Source: an uncultured Prevotella sp. (lineage in GTDB: Bacteria > Bacteroidota > Bacteroidia > Bacteroidales > Bacteroidaceae). From it: 36,446 nt of DNA. This document shows, piece after piece, positions 26,238 through 35,139 of the stretch. The translations under genes were made by a program, and so were the position numbers. The notes beneath the pieces were generated by a model. That model was not told the DNA's origin, made no database searches, and was given only the letters and a program-made list of their open reading frames with translations. Every line of letters starts with the position of its first letter. Position 1 is the stretch's first letter. The DNA lies in assembly GCA_900557255.1 (NCBI GenBank), contig USSA01000008.1:1-36446 (forward strand), given 5' to 3'.

Positions 26238-28184
26238 TTATTTATCCAGTGCCTGATATTTAGAATGCTGACTCTTGTACTCAGGAACGATTCGCTTCAT
26301 CATACCCACGATTTTCATATCATCGAAAGTAAAGGCTATTTGTGAAAGCTCGTCCAAATCATGGCACACTTTCTGATAATCATACTCACGTACCTTTGCT
26401 ATCTTAATTTTCTTGTGGAATGTAGGGAGCGTCACCTCCTTGTCGTTGAGCACCTCCTCGTACAGTTTCTCACCATCACGAAGACCAGTGAACTTGATTT
26501 CAATATTCTTAGCACCACTCAACTTAATCATGCGCTTAGCCAAATCCACAATCTTCACAGGCTGTCCCATGTCGAACACGAAAATCTCACCGCCATTTCC
26601 CATTGTACCAGCCTCCAAAACCAGTTTGCAAGCCTCGGGTATCAACATGAAGAAGCGGATGATGTCGGGATGTGTCACCGTCACAGGACCGCCGTTTTTA
26701 ATCTGCTCCTTGAAGAGCGGAATCACCGAACCATTACTACCCAGCACATTACCAAAACGAGTAGTAACAAACTGCGTCACAGCCTTTATTGGCATACCAG
26801 GGTTATCCAGACAAGCATCAGCATAAATCTTTCCCTCCTTGATAGCCTTGTCCAGACTCTGCACATAGATTTCGCAGATACGCTTCGAACAGCCCATCAC
26901 GTTGGTAGGGTTCACCGCCTTATCGGTGGAAATCATCACAAACTTCCTCACGCCATACTTCACGCTCAAGTCGGCTATCACCCTCGTGCCATCCACATTG
27001 TTTTGGATGCTCTCGCTCGGATTGTCCTCCATCATCGGCACATGCTTGTAGGCTGCGGCGTGGAACACGTAGTCAGGCCTGTGTTCACGGAAGATTTCCT
27101 CCATCCTAGGCTTGTTCTGTATGCTCGCCATCAAGGTGAACGCCTCGATTTGCGGAAAATTCTTCGCCATCATCAGACGCACGTCATGCAATGGAGTCTC
27201 AGCCTGATCCACCAAGATGAGTTCATTCGGCTGATAGATGGCAATCTGTCTCACCATCTCACTACCAATGCTACCAGCTGCACCCGTTATCAGGATACAC
27301 TTACCAGACAGCAGATTACCCACAGCCTTCATATCAACCTCAATCTTCTCACGAGGCAGAAGATCCTCGATGTCCACTTCCTTAATTTGCGAATGCGAGA
27401 AATAGCTCTTGCCATCCCATTCCTGCGCACCCGCCAACACGAAGAGTTTGATGTCGTTATCTACCAGGCTGTTAATCATCTCCGTATTCTTGCGCAGTTC
27501 CTCACTCTTCAAAGGAGAAACCAGCAAAGCATCAGCATTCTCCTTCTTCATTTCATCCACCAGATGCGCATCGTTGCGGAATATCTCCACGCCCATCATA
27601 TACTTGCCCTTTCCATTCACAGTATCACTCACGAATCCCTTCAGGACAAATCGAGAAGGTTTGGTGCTGCGAATCATCTTCGCCAACCCCACGCCTCCAC
27701 TGTGTGTACCATAAATAAACACACGTGTCGCCTTGTCCGTATGCATCGAGTCGTATAACATTTTTACAACCACACGCAAAGCCGTCATCATCAGTGTAGC
27801 GATAAGGAAGGTAAAGAACAGTTCACGTATACGCACTGGCTCCAACCATCTATCCACATGAACGTAATATCGAGCTATGGCAATGATAACGAAGCCGATG
27901 GCATTGGCAGATGCGATACGAGTCAAATCCACAAACGAAGAGTAGCGGATGATAGCCTGGTAAGTGTGCATCAGCCGGATGCCTATCAGATAGGCTATGA
28001 GATAGACGCAGAGTGTACCCAGCAGCGGCCAGAAGTTATTTGTAAGCTCGCTGCCCCCATGATCCAAATAATAGCATAATATACCTGAAAACAAAAGGAT
28101 CAGACAGTCGAGTATAAGCACACACCAGTATGGAAGGGCATTTTTAGTAAAATACCATTCTCTAAGTTTTGAAATAAATTTCAT
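26238..28184 (-). CDS. Membrane-bound UDP-sugar 4,6-dehydratase (WbpM/PglF/CapD family)
   Basis: A 648-aa polysaccharide biosynthesis protein. Four N-terminal transmembrane helices (about 18-135) are followed by a first nucleotide-binding-like region and then the catalytic SDR domain from about 295: TGAAGSIGSE binds NAD(P), and STDKAVNPTNVMGCSK (about 418-433) holds the catalytic Asp/Lys and the Met that replaces the usual SDR Tyr in this family. It should convert UDP-GlcNAc to the 4-keto-6-deoxy sugar at the inner membrane. It is the last gene of the operon, 26 bases after the aminotransferase that would use its product, and a terminator follows. Confidence 0.92.
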   Translation of the reverse strand: MKFISKLREWYFTKNALPYWCVLILDCLILLFSGILCYYLDHGGSELTNNFWPLLGTLCVYLIAYLIGIRLMHTYQAIIRYSSFVDLTRIASANAIGFVIIAIARYYVHVDRWLEPVRIRELFFTFLIATLMMTALRVVVKMLYDSMHTDKATRVFIYGTHSGGVGLAKMIRSTKPSRFVLKGFVSDTVNGKGKYMMGVEIFRNDAHLVDEMKKENADALLVSPLKSEELRKNTEMINSLVDNDIKLFVLAGAQEWDGKSYFSHSQIKEVDIEDLLPREKIEVDMKAVGNLLSGKCILITGAAGSIGSEMVRQIAIYQPNELILVDQAETPLHDVRLMMAKNFPQIEAFTLMASIQNKPRMEEIFREHRPDYVFHAAAYKHVPMMEDNPSESIQNNVDGTRVIADLSVKYGVRKFVMISTDKAVNPTNVMGCSKRICEIYVQSLDKAIKEGKIYADACLDNPGMPIKAVTQFVTTRFGNVLGSNGSVIPLFKEQIKNGGPVTVTHPDIIRFFMLIPEACKLVLEAGTMGNGGEIFVFDMGQPVKIVDLAKRMIKLSGAKNIEIKFTGLRDGEKLYEEVLNDKEVTLPTFHKKIKIAKVREYDYQKVCHDLDELSQIAFTFDDMKIVGMMKRIVPEYKSQHSKYQALDK

Positions 28185-28210
28185 AAAGAGTTTCTCTAAG
28201 TCTCGTTGTT

Positions 28211-29491
28211 TTAGTACTCAATAGCTTCCTTGATGCACTCCACAATATAGCGCACATCATCATCGCTCACCATAGGACCGGCAGGCAGACACATACCAAT
28301 CTTGAAGATAGCCTCGCTCACGCCATTCACATAGGCAGGAGCATCTAGATATACAGGCTGCTTGTGCATCGGTTTCCACACAGGGCGAGCCTCAATCTTC
28401 ATCGAAAGCATGAACACACGCATCGCCTCCACGTTCTCGTTAGGCTGGCAGTCGGTAGTAGGCGAATCCACCACATGAATCACGCCAGCGGCACCACCCA
28501 CGGCAGTCTTCACCACCTCCTTGTAAGCATTCTCCTGCCCCTTGACTTTCAGTTTATCATCCAGCACGATGGTGCAGAGCCAGAAGTTAGAATCATAGTC
28601 AGCATTAGGCGCCTCATGCAGCGTGATGCCCTCCACATCCTTCAACAGTTCCTTGTAGAGTTGCTGCACGTGCTTGTGGTGAGCAATATGGTCTTCGAGC
28701 ACCGTCATCTGCCCTCTTCCGATACCAGCGCACACGTTGCTCATTCGGTAGTTGTAGCCGATGGCGGTATGTTGGTAGTAAGGATAGGAGTCGCGAGCCT
28801 GCGTGGCATACCACATGATTTGGTTCTTGTCCTCCGCATTGCGGCATATCAAGGCACCGCCTCCCGAGGTGGTAATCATCTTGTTACCGTTGAAACTCAG
28901 CACGCCAAACTTGCCGAAGGTGCCCAGCACCTGTCCTTTATAGCGTGATCCGAATCCCTCAGCGGCATCCTCCACCACAGGAATGCCATACTTGTCGGCT
29001 ATCGCCATGATGCGGTCGCAGTCGTAAGGCATGCCATAGAGAGCCACTGGCACGATTGCCTTCGGATACTTACCCGTCTTCTCCTTGCGGTCGATGATGG
29101 CTTTTTCCAGCAGCTCAGGATCCATGTTCCATGTATCTGGCTCCGAGTCGATGAAGACAGGCGTAGCACCCAGGTAAGTGATAGGGTGCGAGGAGGCGCA
29201 GAAGGTAAAACTCTGCACGCATACCTCGTCGCCAGGACCTACGCCGCAAGCTAACAAGGCGAGGTGAACGGCGGCAGTTCCAGCACTCAGTGCCACCACC
29301 TCCTTCTGCAAATCGGTGCCGTTGCTGTTCTTAGAAACGAAAGTTTTCAGGTCATCCTCGAATCCGTTCACGTTAGGACCCAGCGGTACCACCCAGTTGG
29401 TATCGAAAGCCTCCTTCACGTATTTCTGTTCCATACCCTCCTCGCTCATGTGGGCGAGGCACAAGTAAATCGTTTTTCTTTCCTTATCCAT
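28211..29491 (-). CDS. DegT/DnrJ/EryC1 aminotransferase (PglE/WcfR-like)
   Basis: A 426-aa PLP-dependent sugar aminotransferase, predicted to add an amino group at C4 of a UDP-4-keto-6-deoxy-HexNAc. The PLP lysine is Lys204 in FNGNKMITTSGGG, a motif almost the same as in PglE-type enzymes; VVEDAAEGFGSRYKG is the usual aspartate/cofactor region. The start chosen is the ATG at 29491 (MDKERKTIYLC); the frame is open upstream to a TTG but that would run into the preceding gene. It lies 11 bases after the sugar transferase and 26 before the dehydratase, so the three work together. Confidence 0.93.
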   Translation of the reverse strand: MDKERKTIYLCLAHMSEEGMEQKYVKEAFDTNWVVPLGPNVNGFEDDLKTFVSKNSNGTDLQKEVVALSAGTAAVHLALLACGVGPGDEVCVQSFTFCASSHPITYLGATPVFIDSEPDTWNMDPELLEKAIIDRKEKTGKYPKAIVPVALYGMPYDCDRIMAIADKYGIPVVEDAAEGFGSRYKGQVLGTFGKFGVLSFNGNKMITTSGGGALICRNAEDKNQIMWYATQARDSYPYYQHTAIGYNYRMSNVCAGIGRGQMTVLEDHIAHHKHVQQLYKELLKDVEGITLHEAPNADYDSNFWLCTIVLDDKLKVKGQENAYKEVVKTAVGGAAGVIHVVDSPTTDCQPNENVEAMRVFMLSMKIEARPVWKPMHKQPVYLDAPAYVNGVSEAIFKIGMCLPAGPMVSDDDVRYIVECIKEAIEY

Positions 29492-29502
29492 AGTAATATC
29501 TT

Positions 29503-30156
29503 TTATATTGTTTCTCCAGCATATTTCATTTTCTTTCCCAGCACCGTACAAAAAATCATCTGTATGTCCTTGCAGAAAGAATAATGCTCATAATAATACC
29601 TATTGATACGTACCTTGTCGGGGTAAATCACCTGGTCGTTATACTCCACGGCAATATCTTGCGCCGCACGATGGTCTCCCTCCAGTTGCCTCTTGGCTAC
29701 ATAATCTGAGATCATCTCGTCCTCCAGTCGGTATTTCAAGGTAGCGGGTCCCGTGATACCAGGACGGAGTTTAAGCACCACCCTGTCATCGCCCTTCAAC
29801 TGGTCGGCGTAGCCTGGCACGTCTGGGCGAGGTCCCACGAAACTCATGTTACCAACAAGTACATCCCATAACTCGGGCAGTTCATCCAACTTATAGTGTC
29901 TCAACTTAGCCCCCAAAGGCGTGATGCGACTATCGCCTGCCACCGAAACCGACGAGCCACCGTGCTTCACCGTCATGGAGCGAAATTTATGGCAGGTGAA
30001 CAGCTTACCGTCCTTCCCCACCCGCTTCTGACAGAAGAAAGCAGGACCACCTGGCATTTTCACACGAATCAATATAGCCACGACCAACAAAACCGGCCAT
30101 AGCAGCATTAGACCAACCAATGCCATCAGTCGGTCAAATATCCATTTCAAAATCAT
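29503..30156 (-). CDS. Initiating undecaprenyl-phosphate sugar-phosphate transferase
   Basis: A 217-aa monotopic phosphoglycosyl transferase (PglC/WcfS-like). It has one N-terminal membrane-embedded helix (about 10-32), the basic motif KRVGKDGKLFTCHKFRSM (44-61), the catalytic Asp91-Glu92 dyad in KLDELPEL, and FVGPRPDVPGY. It would transfer the sugar phosphate from a UDP-sugar to undecaprenyl phosphate and so start each repeat unit. The start is the ATG at 30156 (MILKWIFDR); upstream codons only give a GTG in a less family-like sequence. Paired with the aminotransferase and dehydratase, its substrate is probably a UDP-4-amino-deoxy sugar, as with WcfS of Bacteroides fragilis polysaccharide A. 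Confidence 0.92.
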   Translation of the reverse strand: MILKWIFDRLMALVGLMLLWPVLLVVAILIRVKMPGGPAFFCQKRVGKDGKLFTCHKFRSMTVKHGGSSVSVAGDSRITPLGAKLRHYKLDELPELWDVLVGNMSFVGPRPDVPGYADQLKGDDRVVLKLRPGITGPATLKYRLEDEMISDYVAKRQLEGDHRAAQDIAVEYNDQVIYPDKVRINRYYYEHYSFCKDIQMIFCTVLGKKMKYAGETI

Positions 30157-30237
30157 GATTTTCCTTTTTAAATATTTTCTAGGGCAAAGACATAACCGGC
30201 ATTTATCCGGAACCACCGAGCATTTCCTTGCTTGTAA

Positions 30238-32136
30238 CTATTGTGGGAGATAGTCCACTCCATGAATAATGCAGTCTGAAAAAACAAAGAATCGCTTTCT
30301 TATCCTCACTTTCCAATAAGCCAAGGACAGCAACCGTTCTTTAAACTGTAGCAATTTCACCAAAGAGCACACCTCGAAAGATGTGTTTTCCCTTTTAGGT
30401 TTTGCCTTATTTTCAGCAGCTTTCAAGGCTTGCTCAAAAAGATAATCTCTAAGAGCTATATCAATTGCTAAATTATTTAGTTCACCTTTCTTCGCATACT
30501 CTAGTCTGACAAAACGGCGAAAATACTTCAAAGAGAAAACTACCTTGAAACTCTCTGCGAAATAAGCTACTTTGTCAGTCGTGTCATTCACTTGAATGCT
30601 TGTCTTTACAACAATTTGATTAGTACGTGGTTCTACCTCGTATATTGGAGTATCAAAATGAAAGGTTAAATCGTGAAGTTCTTCTATTGGAATTGCTTCG
30701 CCATGATATTGGCAATAAAAATCTACTTTCACCCTATTGATAGTAATACCTTCGGAAGTAAAAGCAGGGAAAGACACCGCTTCTTCATCATCTTTCTTTA
30801 CTTGAGCTTCCACGAACACATCGTCATTTCCATCTTTCAGTATGATTCGGGGATTGGGAAACTCTATTGTCATATCAATCCATGGAGCAGCCCGATGCCA
30901 GTCCCATCCATCTTGCAAATTCAGTGACTGTATCATGAATCTATCCAAGAGGAATTTCCAATGTTCTACAAGACTTCCATCCCATTTAAACTTTCCCCTA
31001 TCAACATCCACGAATGGCATCACAAACAGATAGACAACATCATAAATCCAAAGGATACCTGTACAATAAGGTCCATCCTCTTCTTTGTTGAAACAAACAT
31101 CCAGTGCAGGTTGTTTATAAAATAGTTTTTCTTTTGAACTGCCAAAAATAATGCTAGGTAAGACATCAGAAGACCAGATTTCCTCAGAACGCAACCACTT
31201 AATGGTATTTGTAAAATGACAAAGCCTGTCTGTTGGCATCAAATCTATCACCATTTTAGCCAAAGCCTTATATATACCCTCGTTCGTGACGTTAGCCTTA
31301 TGACTCAAACGATATCCAAAAGGCTTGTCGATATTAATATGTAGGGCTTCAATTGGTTCTTTTTTCAGATAGAGTACAGCATCCCCATTTTCATCAGGAT
31401 GCAACGCAAAGTTATCTCCAATCACATGAGGAGATTTTGTAGAATTCTTTCGAGCTATATGGAAGATACATCTTCTCACATCCATCAGATGCAAAAAATG
31501 ATCCTCTACAGCATTCAACTTATGATTGCAGGCATCGCACTCTTCGTAACATACGAGCAATTTATTACCCAATGAGTCTTGGATGGCATGAGCAATATCC
31601 TTGTATTTACCAGGATCTGTACAACCGCAAAATCTGCATTTTCTCTTACTTTTATCAACTTCGCCCACAGCGACCTTTATTCCATCAAAGCCATAGCCAT
31701 ATACATCAAAATTTCGTTCAATGTCAAAGTAATTATGATAATGTTGATTGTGATACATAGCTAACCCAACGTATGAAGTCGACGAGATTCTGAGTTCATC
31801 TATAGCCAATCTCCTATCGCTCCATTTTGCCGTGCCGGCATCGAAGACAAAAAATCGTTCATTTTCTGCCAGACCATTAGCACTGATGAACATCGTTAGC
31901 TTACGTATCTCACGATGGTTTGCATCATATTTGCTTTGCAACACATGCAGTGCATCCCTTGTCTTCTGAGAGTTGAGGAGCACCACTCCACAAGAATTCA
32001 CAAAGCGTTCAATCTCGCAATCATGAGTCAGAGAACTCCAGATGTCAACAGTAAATGCCTCCTGCTCATCAGTATCCGTAAATATAGGATTAAGTTTTGT
32101 GCTACGAGAATATATGTAGAGTCTTAACGTTGCCAT
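30238..32136 (-). CDS. Large HNH-type zinc protein of unknown role
   Basis: A 632-aa protein. Residues 167-205 form an HNH/treble-clef site: CRFCG (Cys167, Cys170), IAHAIQDSLGN with His183 and Asn191, and CDACNH (Cys200, Cys203, Asn204, His205). The order CxxC-His-CxxC-N is that of HNH_5-like endonucleases. The first 160 residues and the last 400 match nothing I can name; there is no signal peptide or membrane helix. The start used is the ATG at 32136, two bases past the GT2 stop; an ATG at 32175 would overlap the GT2 gene. An HNH protein is unexpected inside a glycan operon and may be a passenger defence gene or regulator. Codon use is AT-rich like the upstream genes. Confidence 0.75.
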   Translation of the reverse strand: MATLRLYIYSRSTKLNPIFTDTDEQEAFTVDIWSSLTHDCEIERFVNSCGVVLLNSQKTRDALHVLQSKYDANHREIRKLTMFISANGLAENERFFVFDAGTAKWSDRRLAIDELRISSTSYVGLAMYHNQHYHNYFDIERNFDVYGYGFDGIKVAVGEVDKSKRKCRFCGCTDPGKYKDIAHAIQDSLGNKLLVCYEECDACNHKLNAVEDHFLHLMDVRRCIFHIARKNSTKSPHVIGDNFALHPDENGDAVLYLKKEPIEALHINIDKPFGYRLSHKANVTNEGIYKALAKMVIDLMPTDRLCHFTNTIKWLRSEEIWSSDVLPSIIFGSSKEKLFYKQPALDVCFNKEEDGPYCTGILWIYDVVYLFVMPFVDVDRGKFKWDGSLVEHWKFLLDRFMIQSLNLQDGWDWHRAAPWIDMTIEFPNPRIILKDGNDDVFVEAQVKKDDEEAVSFPAFTSEGITINRVKVDFYCQYHGEAIPIEELHDLTFHFDTPIYEVEPRTNQIVVKTSIQVNDTTDKVAYFAESFKVVFSLKYFRRFVRLEYAKKGELNNLAIDIALRDYLFEQALKAAENKAKPKRENTSFEVCSLVKLLQFKERLLSLAYWKVRIRKRFFVFSDCIIHGVDYLPQ

Positions 32137-32138
32137 AA

Positions 32139-32963
32139 TCACCTTAAATAACGATAACAAAGTTTTTTCACCCATGTTGGAGAAATCTGCATCAAGAAAG
32201 TAGCATAGGCATAAAGATATGACATTACCCCATATTTTAATCCTCGATTCACTTCCAACCTATCAGCAAGTTGTCTCATTGCAAGATTCCATCCATTACG
32301 ACGTTTGCGAAACAAGTCATTAGTCACTCGGAATTGCAAAACGACATCAGGGACGTTAGCCATTTTGCACCCTGCCATCAGTCCATCCAACCAAAGCATC
32401 GTATCTTGATTCTTTGGATGATCTGCACGATATGCACCTTTTAACTTTTCAAAGAAACTATATCTGAACAAAACCGCAGGATGTGCCAACGGATTACGCT
32501 TCTCGAAGAAGTTCACGCATTCTTGAGGAGTCAAGGGATAAATTATCGTTTTTCCACGAGAAATAGATTGTTCATCTATTTCTTCAATAGCACCTCCCAC
32601 AACATCAATATCTTTATGAGACTCCATATAAGACATTTGTTTTTGCAAACGACTAGACAACATAACATCATCAGCATCCATACGTGCCAAATAGTCAAAG
32701 CCTTGTACATGAGCGATAGCTATCAAGTCATTCAGGACACAAGCTAGTCCTCGATTTTTGGGGAACCAACTCACCTCCACATCGCCTCGCTTATCCATTT
32801 CTTGGAGATAAGTTTTTGTAGCATAAGGAACCTCCCCATCAACACCTACAAAAATCTTATAGTTATGAAAAGTTTGAGAAAAGACACTATTAAGTGAGAG
32901 CTTAAAATATTCCAAACTATCGTTTTTATATATCGGCAGAAGAACCGCCACACATTTTTTCAT
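32139..32963 (-). CDS. Family 2 glycosyltransferase
   Basis: A 274-aa inverting GT-A glycosyltransferase. It begins AVLLPIYKNDSLEYFKLSL, the standard GT2 entry, and has the metal-binding ARMDADDVMLSSRL segment with the DxD motif and a GG-x-I-E acceptor loop. The C-terminal 60 residues contain a hydrophobic amphipathic region (MSYLYAYATFLMQ) that could attach to the membrane. Acts on the cytoplasmic face to extend the lipid-linked repeat unit; donor sugar unknown. It lies 12 bases after the propeller-like gene and its stop is 2 bases before the preferred HNH-protein start. Confidence 0.9.
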   Translation of the reverse strand: MKKCVAVLLPIYKNDSLEYFKLSLNSVFSQTFHNYKIFVGVDGEVPYATKTYLQEMDKRGDVEVSWFPKNRGLACVLNDLIAIAHVQGFDYLARMDADDVMLSSRLQKQMSYMESHKDIDVVGGAIEEIDEQSISRGKTIIYPLTPQECVNFFEKRNPLAHPAVLFRYSFFEKLKGAYRADHPKNQDTMLWLDGLMAGCKMANVPDVVLQFRVTNDLFRKRRNGWNLAMRQLADRLEVNRGLKYGVMSYLYAYATFLMQISPTWVKKLCYRYLR

Positions 32964-32975
32964 ACAAACGGCTTA

Positions 32976-34235
32976 TTAAATTGATACCACATATAACCCT
33001 CGATGTCCTTCAAATACGCTATCAAAACATATCGCCTTTCCGTCTTGTCTCCAACGCGGATGTAAATCACAACGAGTATCATTGTCATATTTAAAAGGAG
33101 AAAAAACTTTTACTATAGTTTTCACACTTTCCCCTGTCGTATCTGTATCATAGCCCAATTTTAATTCTTGGACTCGACATCTACTTGGATAAGTGTCAAA
33201 TATAACTAGATTATTATCTGTAGGACAATAACTAGGATGACCATCATTACTTAATTGTGGCCATAAATGCGTATATTCTTGTGTTTTGTCCTTCATCAAA
33301 TAATAGCCTGGGCCACCTAACTTTTTACGTTCAAATGCAATTATCTCCTGGTCATTTTTCCAGAAACAATGGCTAACCATATCATCATCACTCAATAGAT
33401 ACATATCTGTTCCATCTATATTGCAAGTAATCAAACGAGTATATTTTCTTTGTCCACAAAACCAACGATACAATACCATAAAGCGTTTTCCATTAGGCGA
33501 AATCATCAAATGGTTCACTTTATGAACAGAGCCTTTTTCTTGCATTTCATAGCGTGGTTGAAATCCAGAGAAATCTGTATATTTTAGCAAATCAACAACT
33601 TCACCAGTTTCCAAGTTCATCCTCCAAATAGCAGCAGTATCTGGAAGCGCAATGCCTTTAGTTTTTTCAGGAAGAGCAGCATATCCATATCCCAATCGCA
33701 AGTTATGCAAACGAGAAAAATCCAAGGATAACGCAGTTTTACCATCCGATGACACCGTATAACATGGCAAAGGCAATATTCGTTCTTCACCTGTAACTAT
33801 ATCCAAGATTACAGAGCAATACTTACCATTACGCATATCATTATACAAAATACGAGATTTAAAATCTGGACCAAGCCATTGCGCCATACAACCTTGCTGA
33901 ACATTCCACGTATGAGTAGTTGCGATTTTTCTCACCCCATTATTGACGTCAGTATCGATCAGCAATATATCCGCAGTCCCTTTCGGGTCAGGTTCGCTCC
34001 AAGTATTAATCGCCCTCATACAAATCAAATAGCGCATACTTGCATCCCATGGCGACTTATCGTAATAACCAAAAAAGTACTCTTTATCGTCATTTGGCGA
34101 AACCTTTTCGATGTTCCCCTCTGATTTTATCTTCTTACTCACAGTATAACATCCTAACTGATATGCACGTTTGATGTATTTCTTCACACCAGGAACTTTG
34201 TTCAACTGATAATTAATTTTTTGCTCTAAACTCAT
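32976..34235 (-). CDS. Beta-propeller-like protein in the polysaccharide operon
   Basis: A 419-aa protein without signal peptide or transmembrane helix. It shows repeated blade-like motifs typical of TolB/WD40-like or oligogalacturonate-lyase-like propellers: FFGYYDKSPWDASMRYLIC, VNHLMISPNGKRFMVLYRW, HPSYCPTDNNLVIFD and HPRWRQDGKAICFDS. The start chosen is the ATG at 34235 (MSLEQKINYQLN), 11 bases after the fucosyltransferase stop; the longer frame begins at a TTG inside that gene. The function is not known. A sugar-processing or scaffolding role in glycan assembly is an inference from location. Homologues appear in capsule loci but I cannot name a characterised one. Confidence 0.72.
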   Translation of the reverse strand: MSLEQKINYQLNKVPGVKKYIKRAYQLGCYTVSKKIKSEGNIEKVSPNDDKEYFFGYYDKSPWDASMRYLICMRAINTWSEPDPKGTADILLIDTDVNNGVRKIATTHTWNVQQGCMAQWLGPDFKSRILYNDMRNGKYCSVILDIVTGEERILPLPCYTVSSDGKTALSLDFSRLHNLRLGYGYAALPEKTKGIALPDTAAIWRMNLETGEVVDLLKYTDFSGFQPRYEMQEKGSVHKVNHLMISPNGKRFMVLYRWFCGQRKYTRLITCNIDGTDMYLLSDDDMVSHCFWKNDQEIIAFERKKLGGPGYYLMKDKTQEYTHLWPQLSNDGHPSYCPTDNNLVIFDTYPSRCRVQELKLGYDTDTTGESVKTIVKVFSPFKYDNDTRCDLHPRWRQDGKAICFDSVFEGHRGLYVVSI

Positions 34236-34246
34236 ACCGTTTAATT

Positions 34247-35131
34247 CTATATATTCTTCATTAATTTCCAATCTGGCATTTGCGGTTTATCCGTCAAACC
34301 TTGTCGATGCATCCATTCAAAAGGAGCAATAACAATTTTACCAGCATGCCCATTTAGCCACGCTGCCCACCAACTAAAAGAGCTATGAGCTATTATATTA
34401 TGTTTACACATTGACATTAATTGCATGTCAACATAAGCCTTTTCAGCTGAATTTCCTGAGACCAACGTTACAGTATCACATAATGGTACAATATGCTCAT
34501 TACACCAATCAATATCATTAGAAAATATAAAGAAATGAGGATTAGCAACATTATTTTTTATATATGATATTGCATTGCTATAATAAGGCACATCACATAT
34601 ACCAGCATATTCATCCTCCAACAAATAATCTCCTCTTCTTATATGTATAGAAACACTATTGGTTGATTCCACCAAATTAGCGATTTGTAAATTTTCGCCT
34701 TGAAGCTTGTCTTTAAAGGAAAAAGCATTACGAATATCAACCTCTATGTCTTCGAAGTAGTTGAAATTTTGCCAGCTTCCCTCAAAATAGCAATTACCCT
34801 TTATTGCATTTATATCGTGACTCCAATCAGTAAACAATCTTGGCTCGATGTACTCAGACTTCCGATGTGGGAAAACTCTTCTCACAAGCCGTGAGAGTTT
34901 ATAATTTGGAACAAAATATGATACCTTCATTAAGTCAACAGATGAAGCAACATCCAAGAGTTTCAAGCCAAAAACTCGTTCTAATTCATATCCATTGTGT
35001 AATGGGTAACCTTTAAAATGAGACAAATCAATTTTAATAGCCTCATGAGGAAATTTGGATTTTAGACCTAAAGCAAATGCATACTGGAACATTTGGTTAC
35101 CTAATCCCCCTATTATATTTACAATTTTCAT
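34247..35131 (-). CDS. Alpha-1,2-fucosyltransferase (GT11)
   Basis: A 294-aa GT-B enzyme of family 11, transferring L-fucose from GDP-fucose. All three family motifs are present: IIGGLGNQMFQYAFA near the N-terminus (6-20), VSIHIRRGDY at about 160-168 (GDP-fucose binding), and HSSFSWWAAWL at about 250-260. No membrane segment is seen. A fucosylated surface glycan can resemble host mucin or blood-group structures. The gene is AT-rich, like its neighbours on the right side of the locus. The GDP-fucose synthesis genes (gmd, fcl) are not in the window. Confidence 0.95.
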   Translation of the reverse strand: MKIVNIIGGLGNQMFQYAFALGLKSKFPHEAIKIDLSHFKGYPLHNGYELERVFGLKLLDVASSVDLMKVSYFVPNYKLSRLVRRVFPHRKSEYIEPRLFTDWSHDINAIKGNCYFEGSWQNFNYFEDIEVDIRNAFSFKDKLQGENLQIANLVESTNSVSIHIRRGDYLLEDEYAGICDVPYYSNAISYIKNNVANPHFFIFSNDIDWCNEHIVPLCDTVTLVSGNSAEKAYVDMQLMSMCKHNIIAHSSFSWWAAWLNGHAGKIVIAPFEWMHRQGLTDKPQMPDWKLMKNI

Positions 35132-35139
35132 TTTTTTGC

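Noticed and set aside
26361..27758. A 465-aa open frame on the plus strand, antisense to the dehydratase gene
   Set aside because: It is rich in His, Leu, Arg and Thr, as expected for the mirror of a GC-biased coding gene, has no recognisable domain, and the minus-strand protein is a certain homologue of WbpM/PglF.
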